Assembly: GCA_028286245.1 (NCBI GenBank)
Contig: JAQBRY010000002.1
Location: forward strand, 410,181 to 474,180
Reading direction: 5' to 3'
DNA from: Candidatus Saccharimonadota bacterium
Lineage (GTDB): Bacteria; Patescibacteriota; Saccharimonadia; Saccharimonadales; UBA4665
DNA: 64,000 nt
Both the position numbers and the translations under genes were made by a program. The notes beneath the pieces are model-generated. The model was not told the DNA's origin and did no database searches. It saw only the letters and a list, made by a program, of their open reading frames with translations. Positions 7,281 to 17,376 of this stretch are shown in pieces (the first letter of the stretch is position 1; every line of letters starts with the position of its first letter).

Positions 7281-9095
7281 ATGGATGCGGTAGAAGAGGT
7301 CAAAAATCGGCTGAGCATTGAGGACGTCGTCGGTGAGTACGTCCAGCTTAAGCGTACCGGCCGCAATTTTAAGGGCCTGAGCCCGTTTGCTAACGAAAAG
7401 ACTCCTAGCTTTGTAGTGAGCCCGGAAAAGCAGATATGGCATGACTTTAGCTCGGGGCGGGGTGGCGACATGTTTAGTTTTGTTATGGAAGTTGAGGGAC
7501 TGGACTTTAAGGCGACGCTTGATCTACTGGCCCGCAAAGCCGGCGTTGACCTGGAGCAATTTCGCACCCAAAACTCGGGCACAAAAGGTCCTAACAAAGA
7601 CCGGCTGTACGAACTCCTGGAGCTGAGCACAAAGTTTTACCAGGTGCAGTTTAGTAGGAATAAAATTGCCCTGGATTACGCCCTCAATCAGAGAGGATTC
7701 ACCAAAGATACAGCTCTGGAATGGCGGCTGGGCTATAGTCCAAATAACGGCTCTGCTCTAGTAGAGTTTGCAAAAAGTAAGGGTTTTAGCGAATCGGAGA
7801 TCAAGCTGGCCGGTCTGAGCAGTCAGCGTTACCGAGGCCTTGGCGATATGTTCCGTGGCCGGCTCATGATCCCTTTGCAGGATGCGCAGGGTAGGGTTAT
7901 TGGCTTTACGGCCCGGCTCCTCATTGATGATAAAGATGCTCCTAAGTATATTAATACGCCGCAGACCCCGCTCTATGACAAGAGTCGTCATATTTATGGC
8001 CTACACCATGCCAAAGAGGCTATCCGTAAAAGCACTTACGCGGTGATTGCCGAAGGTAACCTGGACGTCATTACCAGCCACCAAGCCGGGATTCGCCAGG
8101 TGGTTGCTACGGCTGGAACGGCGCTCACCGAACCGCATCTAAAGGCTCTGAGCCGATTTACCGAAGACATCCGGCTGAGCTTTGACGCCGACAAAGCCGG
8201 CTTGGCGGCCACGGAGCGGGCCATCCCTATTGCCTCAAAAGTTAAGGTTTCGCTGAGCATTATTACTATCCCGAGTGGCAAGGACCCTGATGAGCTGATC
8301 CGACAGGACCCAGCGGCCTGGCAAAAAGCAATTGATACCCCTAAGTATGCCATTGACTGGCTGATGGAGCGTTATCAAACGCTTTTGAATGTGACTTCTG
8401 CCGAAGGCAAGCGTAAGTTTAGCGACCAGCTCCTGCCCGTAGTCCGGGCACTGACCGATGCGGTGGAACGTGACCATTATTTAAATAAAATTACCGAAGT
8501 TATTGATGTAAGCCGGGGTGCACTTGAGCAAAAGTTTGAGATTACGGCAGCACCCGATCAGCCTGTACGTAAGCAAATCAGGACCACGCCCCAGCAGCTT
8601 GATAAGCAAACTATTGAGCGTGAGCGCGCGCAAGACGCCTTTTTGTCGCTAATGCTGCTGCGGCCAACACTGCGCGAGTTTCTGGATATGATGACGGAAG
8701 ATATGTTTAGCCGCGATACGGCCCGGCGGTTACTCACATTTTTAAAAAGTCACCCTGATTTTTACGGCAAGCCAGAAGAACTGTCCGCCCTGTGGCAGGA
8801 GGCAAGCCCTATCGACGATCCAGACGGCCGGACAGTGCAAAGTTTGCAGGATTATGTTAAAATACAAACATTACTCTATGAGGAACTCTACCAGGGCCTC
8901 GAGCTTAACGAACTTCATTATGAAGCGGCTCGATTGCAGGCACGGCTGGTAGAACAATTTGTAAAATCCGAAAAACAAAAATTAGCTGATAAATTTGCAG
9001 ATGCCGACGAAAACGCCATCCGCGATTTATTGGTTAAAGTGAAGCATTACGACGAATTACTTAATCAAGCGAAAGGTGGCACTCCCCGTGGCTAA
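7281..9095 (+). CDS. dnaG: DNA primase with degenerate zinc-binding domain
   Basis: 604 residues. DnaG makes RNA primers at the replication fork. The N-terminal CHC2-type domain is recognisable ([13 protein letters not shown] near 32-44, then DFSSGRGGD near 55-63). All four zinc ligands are replaced: Ser34, Ala37, Asp55 and Ser58 stand where Cys, His, Cys and Cys are normally found. The Toprim domain is intact ([18 protein letters not shown]), and a helical C-terminal helicase-interaction domain follows. ATG 7281 starts the conserved N-terminus; a box TTGCTA-N18-GATACT (7243-7272) puts the transcription start about 2 nt upstream. The last 8 bp overlap rpoD, giving a primase-sigma operon like the classic macromolecular-synthesis operon. 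Confidence 0.93.
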   Translation: MDAVEEVKNRLSIEDVVGEYVQLKRTGRNFKGLSPFANEKTPSFVVSPEKQIWHDFSSGRGGDMFSFVMEVEGLDFKATLDLLARKAGVDLEQFRTQNSGTKGPNKDRLYELLELSTKFYQVQFSRNKIALDYALNQRGFTKDTALEWRLGYSPNNGSALVEFAKSKGFSESEIKLAGLSSQRYRGLGDMFRGRLMIPLQDAQGRVIGFTARLLIDDKDAPKYINTPQTPLYDKSRHIYGLHHAKEAIRKSTYAVIAEGNLDVITSHQAGIRQVVATAGTALTEPHLKALSRFTEDIRLSFDADKAGLAATERAIPIASKVKVSLSIITIPSGKDPDELIRQDPAAWQKAIDTPKYAIDWLMERYQTLLNVTSAEGKRKFSDQLLPVVRALTDAVERDHYLNKITEVIDVSRGALEQKFEITAAPDQPVRKQIRTTPQQLDKQTIERERAQDAFLSLMLLRPTLREFLDMMTEDMFSRDTARRLLTFLKSHPDFYGKPEELSALWQEASPIDDPDGRTVQSLQDYVKIQTLLYEELYQGLELNELHYEAARLQARLVEQFVKSEKQKLADKFADADENAIRDLLVKVKHYDELLNQAKGGTPRG

Positions 9096-10266
9096 AAAAG
9101 ATATTACACCCAAAGATACCGAGAATAAGAAGGACAAGAAAGACAAGAACGCCAAAAAAGACGATAAAGTCATTGATGTCCAAAAAAATAAGCAAACCCT
9201 ATTTGATGATGCCAAAAAGAACGGTACCATCGACCAAAAAGACATTGTAGCCCTGATTCCTGAGTCAGCCGAAAATGCCGAAGTGCTTGATGCACTTTTT
9301 ACTGAACTCGCCGAAGCCGGCATCGAAATAACTACTACCGACCCCGACCCTGCTGCCTTTACCGACGAATGGGCCGAAGAAGAGAGCGAAGAAGAGGAAG
9401 TAGCAACTAACACTGCCGTCTACTTAGACGATGATGTCGCTGACGACTCAGTCCGCCTCTACCTCCGTGAAATTGGTAAAATCCCACTGCTAAACGCCGA
9501 AGAAGAGCTAGCTTTGGCGCACAAAGTTGTCGAAGGTGACAAAGATGCCAAAGATAAGATGGCCGAAGCAAACATGCGTCTGGTAGTTTCAATTGCCAAG
9601 CGTTACGTTGGCCGTGGTCTTGACCTGCTGGATCTGATCCAGGAAGGTAACACCGGATTACTGCGAGCAGTCGAAAAGTTTGACCCGGACAAGGGCTTTA
9701 AGTTTAGTACCTACGCCACTTGGTGGATCCGCCAGGCCATTACGCGCGCTATCGCCGACCAGGCCCGTACTATCCGTATTCCGGTGCACATGGTGGAAAC
9801 AATTAACAAGTTGCTTCGTACGCAGCGTCGCCTGACCCAAGAACTCAACCGTGAACCGTCCAACGAAGAAATTGCTAAGGCAATGGAAATAGAAGTCGAC
9901 AAAGTTGAGCACATCATGAAGATTAAGCAGGACATTTCGTCTCTGGACGCATCAATTCGTGACGACGAAGAGGATTCGGTACTGGCGGACTTTATCGAAG
10001 ATGAGGACACCGTGTCACCAGAAGAATCGGCTACCGGGCAGCTGCTAAAAGAGCAGGTCAAAGACATGCTTGGTGCTCTCACGGAGCGCGAACAAAAGAT
10101 TCTTAAGCTACGCTTTGGCCTAGAAGATGGCAAGAGCCACACCCTAGAAGAAGTGGGCCAGGAATTTAGTGTTACCCGCGAGCGTATCCGCCAAATTGAA
10201 GCTAAGGCGCTTGCCAAGTTGCGCAAGCACCGTGATGCCAAGAAGCTCCACGACTACATTAAATAA
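9088..10266 (+). CDS. rpoD: primary RNA polymerase sigma factor (sigma-70)
   Basis: 392 residues. A highly charged Lys/Asp-rich N-terminus (about 1-110) is followed by region 1.2 ([16 protein letters not shown]), region 2 ([20 protein letters not shown], melting and -10 recognition), region 3 and region 4 ([19 protein letters not shown], -35 recognition). I chose GTG 9088 because AAAGGTGG lies 8 nt upstream; a GTG at 9076 lacks such a site. It overlaps the dnaG stop, so translation is coupled. The region 2.4 and 4.2 sequences are of the standard type, which agrees with the TTGACA/TATAAT promoters in this window. Ends in a hairpin terminator. Confidence 0.95.
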   Translation: MAKKDITPKDTENKKDKKDKNAKKDDKVIDVQKNKQTLFDDAKKNGTIDQKDIVALIPESAENAEVLDALFTELAEAGIEITTTDPDPAAFTDEWAEEESEEEEVATNTAVYLDDDVADDSVRLYLREIGKIPLLNAEEELALAHKVVEGDKDAKDKMAEANMRLVVSIAKRYVGRGLDLLDLIQEGNTGLLRAVEKFDPDKGFKFSTYATWWIRQAITRAIADQARTIRIPVHMVETINKLLRTQRRLTQELNREPSNEEIAKAMEIEVDKVEHIMKIKQDISSLDASIRDDEEDSVLADFIEDEDTVSPEESATGQLLKEQVKDMLGALTEREQKILKLRFGLEDGKSHTLEEVGQEFSVTRERIRQIEAKALAKLRKHRDAKKLHDYIK

Positions 10267-10283
10267 AAGTAGTACAAGCCAAA

Positions 10284-10313
10284 AAAATATGCCGCTTCAG
10301 CGGCATATTTTAT
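10284..10313. terminator. bidirectional terminator between rpoD and the convergent P-loop kinase gene
   Basis: Stem AAAATATGCCGC / GCGGCATATTTT with TTCA loop, A-run on one side and T-run on the other. It therefore works for both convergent genes. It overlaps the stop codon of the minus-strand gene. Confidence 0.85.
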
Positions 10314-10876
10314 AACTGGATATCAATTTGAGCTAGCAGCGCGTCGAGGCTGGCCATGAGCTCTTCGGCTGAGCCAGTATTCTCTAGGTAGTAGTCGGCG
10401 TTGGCTATCGGGCCACCTTTTTCCAGCTTTTCAATTTCGGCGTAGTCGCGAAGGGAAGCTTCTTGTTCGGTGAGCGGACGAACCGGTCGAGTAGTTAGGC
10501 GCATATGCCGCAAACTGCGCGGCGCAATGACGCCGATAATAATGGCGTTTTCTTCAAAAGACTCTTTAAAGATTTTGTATTCTGTCCAGCTGTATAGGCC
10601 GTCGGCAACGACGTAGTGGTGACCTTGCTCAAATTGCGCCTCAATCTGGGTAATTATGCGGACTGCATAGGCACCCTTGCCTTCTTTGGCCCGAATGTCT
10701 TCGCGAACAAAGCGCTCATTGGCTTCGTTTACCTCCATGCCACGAGCCTTTACCTCGTCGATAGTAATACCGCCAAAGTAGACGGAAGGAATACCTTTTG
10801 ACTTTAAATGGTCAACGCAGACGCTCTTACCGGCGCCCGGCATGCCCACGAATATAATAGTTTTGTTTGCATGCAT
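10310..10876 (-). CDS. P-loop nucleotide/CoA kinase-like ATPase
   Basis: 188 residues. Walker A is FVGMPGAGKS at about 9-18. A later RHMRLTTRPVRPLT segment resembles the LID region of nucleoside-monophosphate kinase-like proteins, and TDE/EEL-rich helices end the protein. Closest by pattern to the dephospho-CoA-kinase/adenylate-kinase-like P-loop proteins seen in archaea and CPR; the substrate cannot be told. TACAAT (minus 10889-10884) ends 7 nt before the ATG, so the message is nearly leaderless. Convergent with rpoD and shares its terminator. Confidence 0.7.
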   Translation of the reverse strand: MHANKTIIFVGMPGAGKSVCVDHLKSKGIPSVYFGGITIDEVKARGMEVNEANERFVREDIRAKEGKGAYAVRIITQIEAQFEQGHHYVVADGLYSWTEYKIFKESFEENAIIIGVIAPRSLRHMRLTTRPVRPLTEQEASLRDYAEIEKLEKGGPIANADYYLENTGSAEELMASLDALLAQIDIQL

Positions 10877-10924
10877 GCAGACTATTGTACTAGATTGGCA
10901 CCCGAGTGGGCTAATTTGGGTTCA

Positions 10925-12565
10925 TTATTTAATGCCGTAAATATCACGGTGCAGCTGTAGTACGGCCTTACGGCTATGTTTACGGGTGTGCCGGTGGCTT
11001 AAACGTAGCCCAGCGTACAATCCGGCGGCGGCAATAGCCGTGAGCCAATCAGCTGCGCTCAGCGGTTGGGTGGCAAAAAAACTATTGCAGGCGGGCAGGT
11101 ATATTATCAAGATAATAATGGCTAGTGCAATTGCTAAACTCGTGAGTAATTTTTTGTTACTTATTAAATAATCTAGCGTTAGCTTTTCGTGGTTATCGGC
11201 CCGCTCAAAGAACAGCGATACATAGAGACACAGCGCCAGCGTCAGATAGGCAACAGTGGCAGCCTGCAAGTAAATAGGGTTTACGGCTTCTATAGAAACC
11301 GGACTCAGATTACGCCGCACAAAGTACAGTAAGTACGTGCCGTAGCTAAGCAGACCGCTCAAAATACCAAATGCTGCGAGGTGCGCCAAAGCGTTGCGGC
11401 TAATAATGTGCTCGCTGCCGGCGGCTGCTTTTTTATGCAGCACGTTAGCAGCTGGCCGGTCCCAACCGAGCGCAATCATGGGCAGAAACAGTACAACATC
11501 AATAGCTATGATTTGTACGGTGGGAAGGGCCAGGGGAAAGCGGGATGTCAGTAGCAGTAGCAACCCTATTACGAGTACGGACAGTTTGGCCGCGCTGACG
11601 GTGATTGCCTGATGGGCAATAATTTTAAGATTGTGATACGCCAGTTCAAGCGAGGGTAGCGTCATATCCTTGCGCGAGGTTTTAATGAGTTCACTCTCGG
11701 CGCTCAGGCCGATCGGCAGCGTAGCTACTAGCGTGGCAAGCCCTATCAGGAAAGCCGTCGTACTGTCGTAGTCACCCCACAGGGCAGCTATTGTTGCCAG
11801 GAGAGCGAGTGGTATTGCGGCTTTGATAGCGTTCGAAGTTAATAACTGCAGTAACAGTTGCAGCGATTGTGGACCGGCCTGCGCGCGGCTGGCTATAATG
11901 CCGAGCTCTGTTTGCTGCCCGGTAGTGATTACTACACCGTAGGCTGTACCTCCGGTAACGGTAGTGCCCATATATACGTAGTTATGGCGCTTGCTTAGAA
12001 CACTGCTGGTCTTTATGGCCTGAGAGAACTTTTTGCTACTTTTATGAACGCCGGTTATAGCCCCATCATCCGTACGCAAGGCTTCTTCGCCCACAACGCG
12101 GATGTCGGCAGGAACCACACTATCTTTTTCCAGGTAGACCACATCACCCGGCACAAGCTCAGCGGTATTTATACGTTGCAGCTTACCGGAGCGTAACACG
12201 CTGGTGAGCGTCACGAGGGCAGTGCTCGAGTGGTCCACCGGGCCAAGCGCCTGCCGTTTACGCCAGTAGTGGATGGCGGTGGTAACGAGCACAATGCCGA
12301 GTAGTAGAATACTCACCTGTTTGTTGTCTAAAAGCCAAGCGATGATACCGGCAGCCATTAACGTTGCCACTAGCTGGTTGCTCGCCCGCTCAGCAAGCGT
12401 CCGCAGTACGGATGACGGTTGTTCGGTGATGAGCTGATTTCTGCCAAATTGCTGTAAACGCTTGGCGGCCTCTTTGTTCGTTAAGCCGCTCGCCTTGGTG
12501 CGTAACTGCACCAAAACCTCATCAACACTGAGACGATAATAGGGCGTGTCTTTCAATATATCCAT
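10925..12565 (-). CDS. P-type ATPase-like membrane protein lacking the phosphorylation and nucleotide-binding domains
   Basis: 546 residues. The N-terminal cation-ATPase domain (YYRLSVDEVL, then GLTNKEAAKRLQQFGRNQL) and the actuator domain (LVPGDVVYLEKDSVVPADIRVV) are clear. The catalytic TGES loop of the actuator reads TGVH. After the M4 segment (LPIGLSAESE in place of PEGLP) the sequence passes straight into M5. The DKTGT phosphorylation site, the KGA nucleotide site and the GDGxND hinge are all missing, a loss of about 300-350 residues. The remaining helices include an M6-like IDVVLFLPMIALG. The frame is intact, with its own TATAAT (minus 12579-12574) 8 nt before the ATG, so it is an expressed pseudo-pump rather than an obvious pseudogene. 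Divergent from the second sigma factor. Confidence 0.8.
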   Translation of the reverse strand: MDILKDTPYYRLSVDEVLVQLRTKASGLTNKEAAKRLQQFGRNQLITEQPSSVLRTLAERASNQLVATLMAAGIIAWLLDNKQVSILLLGIVLVTTAIHYWRKRQALGPVDHSSTALVTLTSVLRSGKLQRINTAELVPGDVVYLEKDSVVPADIRVVGEEALRTDDGAITGVHKSSKKFSQAIKTSSVLSKRHNYVYMGTTVTGGTAYGVVITTGQQTELGIIASRAQAGPQSLQLLLQLLTSNAIKAAIPLALLATIAALWGDYDSTTAFLIGLATLVATLPIGLSAESELIKTSRKDMTLPSLELAYHNLKIIAHQAITVSAAKLSVLVIGLLLLLTSRFPLALPTVQIIAIDVVLFLPMIALGWDRPAANVLHKKAAAGSEHIISRNALAHLAAFGILSGLLSYGTYLLYFVRRNLSPVSIEAVNPIYLQAATVAYLTLALCLYVSLFFERADNHEKLTLDYLISNKKLLTSLAIALAIIILIIYLPACNSFFATQPLSAADWLTAIAAAGLYAGLRLSHRHTRKHSRKAVLQLHRDIYGIK

Positions 12566-12651
12566 ACACAAGCATTATACTAACGAAACTGCTTTTGCTT
12601 GCATCTTTCATTTGGGGGCTTCACAATAGATATAAACCGGAGAACGTAGCT

Positions 12652-14307
12652 ATGAATATGCAACCCGCTGGTGCTGAGGCACAGATTTATTTTGACGCCG
12701 AACCAGCTCACCAGTCATCACCATCCACGCCAGAACGCGCCAATTTGGGCGTAGTGCCGACAGCTGTCCATTTGGGCGCTAACGTGGTAGCTGAGACCGT
12801 GGAAGCGATTGTTAAACCTGAGGCTCCGGCGTTCTCGGAGCGGGCTATTAAACAAACTAGGACGCTTGTTCAAAAGGCTGCAGGCATAGAGCTCCCGGCC
12901 GACACTGATGTTGTTCGCCTGCAAGCTTTTGCCGAGCATCTTATAGCAGTACGCGTGGCCATCCAAGATCTGTCGCCACATCCGGGTACCGGCAGAATAA
13001 AAGAGCTTCTGTCACTGTACGTGGCCGGAGTTCGAAATAAGGATATCGCCGAACAGTTATCGATGAGCGTTAATACTGCCAGCGCCGGCGTGACTAGGCT
13101 TGGAACGGCTCTCGGCCGTTATGGCATTCTCGACACTATGATTGCCCGCGCCTTTACGCAGTATAATGATGACCCAACCACTGATCTTGACGCCCTATTG
13201 CCAATCCCCAAGCAGGCTGTCACCGCTACCCGCCGCGCAAAGTCAGACGTTCAGGGTCGGCATCTGGGCGGAGTAGATGAACCTACTAGCGCTGACCTAG
13301 CAGAAGAGACGGCTTTCGAAAAAGCAGCTGCTGAGGTTGACCCATACGAAGAGCAAGTGGTCGTCACTGACAGCGTAAAAGCCTACTTGCGGGAAATCGG
13401 CCGGGTACCCCTATTAACGGCCGTAGAAGAAGTTGAGCTGTCAATGAAGATCGAGGCCGGTCTTTGGGCTGCCCAGCTGCTAACGGATCCTACCTATGCG
13501 GCCATGGCTAAAAAGTATGTACCAGCTGATCTCGAAATCATCGCCAAGGAAGGGGAAAAAGCCCGGAAACATCTTATTGAAGCTAACTTACGACTGGGTG
13601 TCAATCTTGCAAAACGATACCAGGGACGAGGCTTACATTTGCTTGACTTATTTCAGGAATCGAACCTTGGCCTTATGCGAGCTGCCGAGAAGTTTGATTA
13701 TGCCAAAGGCTATAAGTTTAGTACCTACGCCACCTGGTGGGTGCGGCAGGCGCTACAGCGAGCCATTGCCGATAAGGGTAAGACTATCCGTACTCCGGTG
13801 CATATGTCAGAAGTTATAACAAAGGTCACCCGCGTTCGAGGAGAGCTTCGGCAAGAGCTCGGTCGTGAGCCGACACATGAAGAGATCGGCAATGAATTGG
13901 ATATGGAACCTACGGCGGTCAAGAACGCCATAGACTATGGCCGGCCTACGCTCTCCCTTGAGCAGCCAGTTGGTAGTTCCAACGAACAGTCGGACGCGGT
14001 GCTTGGAGATTTTATTGTCGACGATGATGGCGCAGGTTCAGATCCAGAACAAGCAGCTCAAAGCGTGAACAGGGTGAAGGCACTTAGCGACGCCGTTAAC
14101 TCCCTTGCCAAAGAAGGAGGGTACAACTCCGAAAGAGGTGCAAAAGTTCTTCGTATGCGATTCGGCCTTGATACTGGGGTACCGATGACACTCGATGAGA
14201 TCGGCCAAAGCCTGAGGCTAACAAGAGAGCGAGTGCGTCAAATCGAGGGAGATTTTATTAGGTTGCTTAGAAGTCCAAAATACGAGCATCTCAAAGAGCT
14301 TCTTTAA
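12652..14307 (+). CDS. second sigma-70 family factor with extra N-terminal HTH
   Basis: 551 residues. The first ~110 residues look unstructured. A helix-turn-helix-like stretch (about 115-165, with GVRNKDIAEQLSMSVNTASAGVTRL broken by a turn) resembles LuxR/sigma-4-type HTHs. Regions 1.2 (SVKAYLREIGRVPLLT), 2 ([22 protein letters not shown]), 3 and 4 (LDEIGQSLRLTRERVRQIE) follow. It is closely related to RpoD but longer. The start is the ATG at 12652 with GGAGA 8 nt upstream. polA follows after 21 bp with its own -10 box. Probably an alternative or group-2 sigma factor; the promoters it reads are unknown. Confidence 0.85.
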   Translation: MNMQPAGAEAQIYFDAEPAHQSSPSTPERANLGVVPTAVHLGANVVAETVEAIVKPEAPAFSERAIKQTRTLVQKAAGIELPADTDVVRLQAFAEHLIAVRVAIQDLSPHPGTGRIKELLSLYVAGVRNKDIAEQLSMSVNTASAGVTRLGTALGRYGILDTMIARAFTQYNDDPTTDLDALLPIPKQAVTATRRAKSDVQGRHLGGVDEPTSADLAEETAFEKAAAEVDPYEEQVVVTDSVKAYLREIGRVPLLTAVEEVELSMKIEAGLWAAQLLTDPTYAAMAKKYVPADLEIIAKEGEKARKHLIEANLRLGVNLAKRYQGRGLHLLDLFQESNLGLMRAAEKFDYAKGYKFSTYATWWVRQALQRAIADKGKTIRTPVHMSEVITKVTRVRGELRQELGREPTHEEIGNELDMEPTAVKNAIDYGRPTLSLEQPVGSSNEQSDAVLGDFIVDDDGAGSDPEQAAQSVNRVKALSDAVNSLAKEGGYNSERGAKVLRMRFGLDTGVPMTLDEIGQSLRLTRERVRQIEGDFIRLLRSPKYEHLKELL

Positions 14308-14328
14308 GAGTAGGCTATACTGTTAGCA

Positions 14329-16983
14329 ATGGCGACAACCCCGACTACCCCTAAAAAAAGACTTGTTGTTATTGACGGCAAGAGTGTCTTTTACCGTGGC
14401 TACTATGCTATGTCCAATCTGCGTACGCAGGATGGCACGCCAACGGGCGGTGTCTTTGGCTTTGCGACCATGGCCCTCGAAGTGGTGCGTCGGTTTAAAC
14501 CCGACTATGTTGCGGTAGCCTGGGACAAGCCCAAAACCAATATTCGCCGGCGCCTGGAACTATACCCGGAATATAAGGCTGGGCGTAAGCCAGCACCAGC
14601 CGACTTTAAGGAACAAATTCCTATACTGCAGGAACTACTAGCCGCCTTTGGCTGGCCGCTTTACGAAATGGACGATTACGAAGCCGACGACATTATGGGT
14701 GCCCTGGCCGTCCAGGCCAAAGAAAAAGACATCGAAACGCTGCTTATCACCTCTGATATGGATATGCTGCAGCTCATAAACTCACACGTGCACGTCTATG
14801 CCCTCAAAACCGGGCTCAGCAATATCGAAATGTATTCACCGGAAAGTTTTCACGAAAAGTACGGCATTGATGTCGATCAATTTTTGGACTTAAAGTCGCT
14901 CAAGGGTGATAGCTCCGACAATATTCCGGGTGTGCCTGGAATCGGCGAAAAGGGGGCCCTGGAACTACTCAAAGAGTATAAAACCCTAGACGCTATTTAT
15001 GAGAATGTTGATCTTACCAAAGAGTCGACCCGTAAAAAGCTGGTAGCCGGCAAAGACCTGGCTTATCTAAGTAAGGAACTGGCCCATATCTGGACCGATG
15101 CGCCCATCACGCTTAATCTGGAAGAAGTCGACGGCAGTAAGGCCGATGCCGCTAAAATTCAGGAATTATTACAAAAATTAGAGTTCCGGACGCTCGCCAG
15201 GCAGTTACCCACCATCATGCAGGTGCCTGTCAGCAATGTAAAAACCCAAAAGGGGATTTCCCTGGACGTCGGTAAGACAGTAGTTATTGATACCGATGCC
15301 GCTCTCGAAAAGATGGTGCTACCAGCTAAGTCGCCAATCTACCTCCACAGTCGGGCAGCCGGTAAACACGGTAAAAATCCCCAGCTAATAGCCCTCAGTA
15401 CCGGCAACAGCGATACCTATGTACTGCAACTTAAAAAGCTCAGCGCTGGTAAGGTAGCAGATATGTTGGCGGCCATCCATGCCGTTATTGGTTATGATAT
15501 AAAAAACTCGCTAAAACTATTATTGGAACTCAACGTTGCCTTACCTATGGTGGCTCATGATGTTCAAGTCGGTGCTTTTTTGCTGAACAGCCTACGGCGG
15601 GAGCAACAGCTGACGGAGCTGGCTATATCTGAGCTGGACTATGATGGCTCACCCTTCGAAGACCTCGATGAAGAGGAATTTATCACTCGCGCTGCCGAAG
15701 TAACGGCCGTTATGAAGGCCTTACACCAAAAGCAGGCCAAAGAAATGGCGGCCATCCCTAAGATTGCTGCACTCGCCAAAGACATTGAGTGGCCGGTCAT
15801 TATGGTACTCGCCCGAATGGAACACGCCGGTATTCAACTCGATACAAAGTACATGGCTAAATTTTCAGAAGAAATTAATGACTTTGTGTCGGACTATGAG
15901 CAGCAAATTTATGGTTTTGCCGAACAAGAATTTAATATTGGCTCGCCTAGTCAGTTGGCCGAAATCTTATTCCAAAAACTTGCACTGCCCACCCAGGGAA
16001 TTAAAAAGGGCAAAACTGGCTATTCTACCGACGCCCAGCAGCTTGATAAGTTACGCGGCTCGCACCCAATTATTGATTTGATCACCCAGTATCGTGAGGT
16101 TGCCAAGCTCAAGAATACCTACGTTGACTCACTACCCAAGCAAGTTGACGAGCATTCACGACTCCATACTACTTTTAATCTCACCATCGCCCAAACCGGC
16201 CGTTTGAGCAGCACCGATCCGAATTTACAGAATATTCCGACCCGTACTGATCTGGGTCGCCGCATTCGAACCGCCTTTGTAGCCGGGCCGGGCAACAAAC
16301 TGGTGAGTGCAGATTATTCACAATTTGAACTACGCCTAGCCGCCGTACTGGCTGGAGACACTGAACTGGTTGATATGTTTAACGCCGGAGCCGACATTCA
16401 CACTGCCACTGCAGCCCAAGTATACGGCCGCGAACTAGAAGACGTAACCAAGCAAATGCGCCGTGCCGCCAAGGTGATAAACTTTGGTATTTTGTACGGA
16501 ATGAGTCCCCACGGGTTGAGCATTGCCACCGGTATGACGCGCGAGCAGGCCGTGACCTTCATAGAGCGCTATAAGGCGCTTCGTAAGCCTCTTTTCGACT
16601 ATATGGACCGCTTGCTCGTTGCTGCCCGCGAGGATGGCTATGTGGAGACGCTTTTTGGCCGCCGCCGTCCCATGCCGGATATTACTTCTAGTAATTTTAT
16701 GGTTCGCCAGGGTGCCGAGCGGGCTGCAATTAACATGCCTATTCAGGGAACAGAAGCCGACCTCATGAAGCTCGCCATGATTAAAGCCGAAGAACGGTTG
16801 ATGGCGGAGCACGGTAATTGCAACATGCTTTTACAAATTCACGACTCCATACTAGTTGAATGCCCGGAAGATGCCGCCGAGAGCGTGGCCAAGATTCTTA
16901 AAGATGTCATGGAGAATGTCTACACACTAGCAGTCAGATTGGATGTAGACGTCACGACTGCCGACAACTGGGGCGAGCTCTAA
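14329..16983 (+). CDS. polA: DNA polymerase I, proofreading domain degenerate
   Basis: 884 residues. The 5'-nuclease domain (about 1-290) carries DGKSVFYRGYYAM and DSSDNIPGVPGIGEKGA. The 3'-5' exonuclease domain (about 300-480) has lost the ExoI DxE and ExoII/III acidic residues, as in Taq-type enzymes. The polymerase has motif A (VSADYSQFELRLAA), motif B (RRAAKVINFGILYG) and motif C (QIHDSILVE, Ser replacing the usual Glu after HD). It fills gaps and removes RNA primers. TATACT at 14316-14321 places the transcription start one base before the ATG, and there is no Shine-Dalgarno. Confidence 0.95.
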   Translation: MATTPTTPKKRLVVIDGKSVFYRGYYAMSNLRTQDGTPTGGVFGFATMALEVVRRFKPDYVAVAWDKPKTNIRRRLELYPEYKAGRKPAPADFKEQIPILQELLAAFGWPLYEMDDYEADDIMGALAVQAKEKDIETLLITSDMDMLQLINSHVHVYALKTGLSNIEMYSPESFHEKYGIDVDQFLDLKSLKGDSSDNIPGVPGIGEKGALELLKEYKTLDAIYENVDLTKESTRKKLVAGKDLAYLSKELAHIWTDAPITLNLEEVDGSKADAAKIQELLQKLEFRTLARQLPTIMQVPVSNVKTQKGISLDVGKTVVIDTDAALEKMVLPAKSPIYLHSRAAGKHGKNPQLIALSTGNSDTYVLQLKKLSAGKVADMLAAIHAVIGYDIKNSLKLLLELNVALPMVAHDVQVGAFLLNSLRREQQLTELAISELDYDGSPFEDLDEEEFITRAAEVTAVMKALHQKQAKEMAAIPKIAALAKDIEWPVIMVLARMEHAGIQLDTKYMAKFSEEINDFVSDYEQQIYGFAEQEFNIGSPSQLAEILFQKLALPTQGIKKGKTGYSTDAQQLDKLRGSHPIIDLITQYREVAKLKNTYVDSLPKQVDEHSRLHTTFNLTIAQTGRLSSTDPNLQNIPTRTDLGRRIRTAFVAGPGNKLVSADYSQFELRLAAVLAGDTELVDMFNAGADIHTATAAQVYGRELEDVTKQMRRAAKVINFGILYGMSPHGLSIATGMTREQAVTFIERYKALRKPLFDYMDRLLVAAREDGYVETLFGRRRPMPDITSSNFMVRQGAERAAINMPIQGTEADLMKLAMIKAEERLMAEHGNCNMLLQIHDSILVECPEDAAESVAKILKDVMENVYTLAVRLDVDVTTADNWGEL

Positions 16984-17071
16984 AAACCATAACCACTGTG
17001 GCGATTCTTACAGCCATATATTGCCCTATCTGCGATAATGCTAACTCTAATCACTGGGGTGCAAGGGGGTT

Positions 17072-17335
17072 ATGATGACGGAAATAAGACAATTTAGCAT
17101 TGAAGATTTTCCACCTGGGGAAGAGCAGGATGTGTACATTGCCGCCGTTCTTCACGGCATTATGGAGCGTACGCTGGCTGAACTGCCGGCTAACAATGCA
17201 ACAATGTTGCGCAACCAGCAGCGTCATGAGCACCGCTTTGTACCACTCCAAGGTGATCAACTGCCACCAGCGCCTCAACTTGATCACCTCGCCCAAACTG
17301 CCCTAGGCTCAGAAGTTGGCTTTACTGAGCAATAA
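17072..17335 (+). CDS. hypothetical small protein
   Basis: 87 residues, acidic at the start (FSIEDFPPGEEQD) and with no membrane segment or known motif. It has a strong AAGGGGG Shine-Dalgarno; the ATG at 17075 is an alternative start one codon later. It stands alone between polA and a convergent membrane-protein gene. Composition and the good ribosome site suggest a real gene, but no function can be given. Confidence 0.6.
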   Translation: MMTEIRQFSIEDFPPGEEQDVYIAAVLHGIMERTLAELPANNATMLRNQQRHEHRFVPLQGDQLPPAPQLDHLAQTALGSEVGFTEQ

Positions 17336-17376
17336 TTATTCGTTAGCACAGACCTGGTATCTGTATTAAACCGGCT

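Noticed and set aside
9076..9087. Earlier GTG start for rpoD
   Set aside because: The GTG at 9076 has no ribosome site; the GTG at 9088 has AAAGGTGG at 8-nt distance.
10925..12565. Pseudogene of a P-type ATPase
   Set aside because: No stop or frameshift, a clean promoter and an in-frame junction at the lost domains suggest a maintained gene rather than decay.
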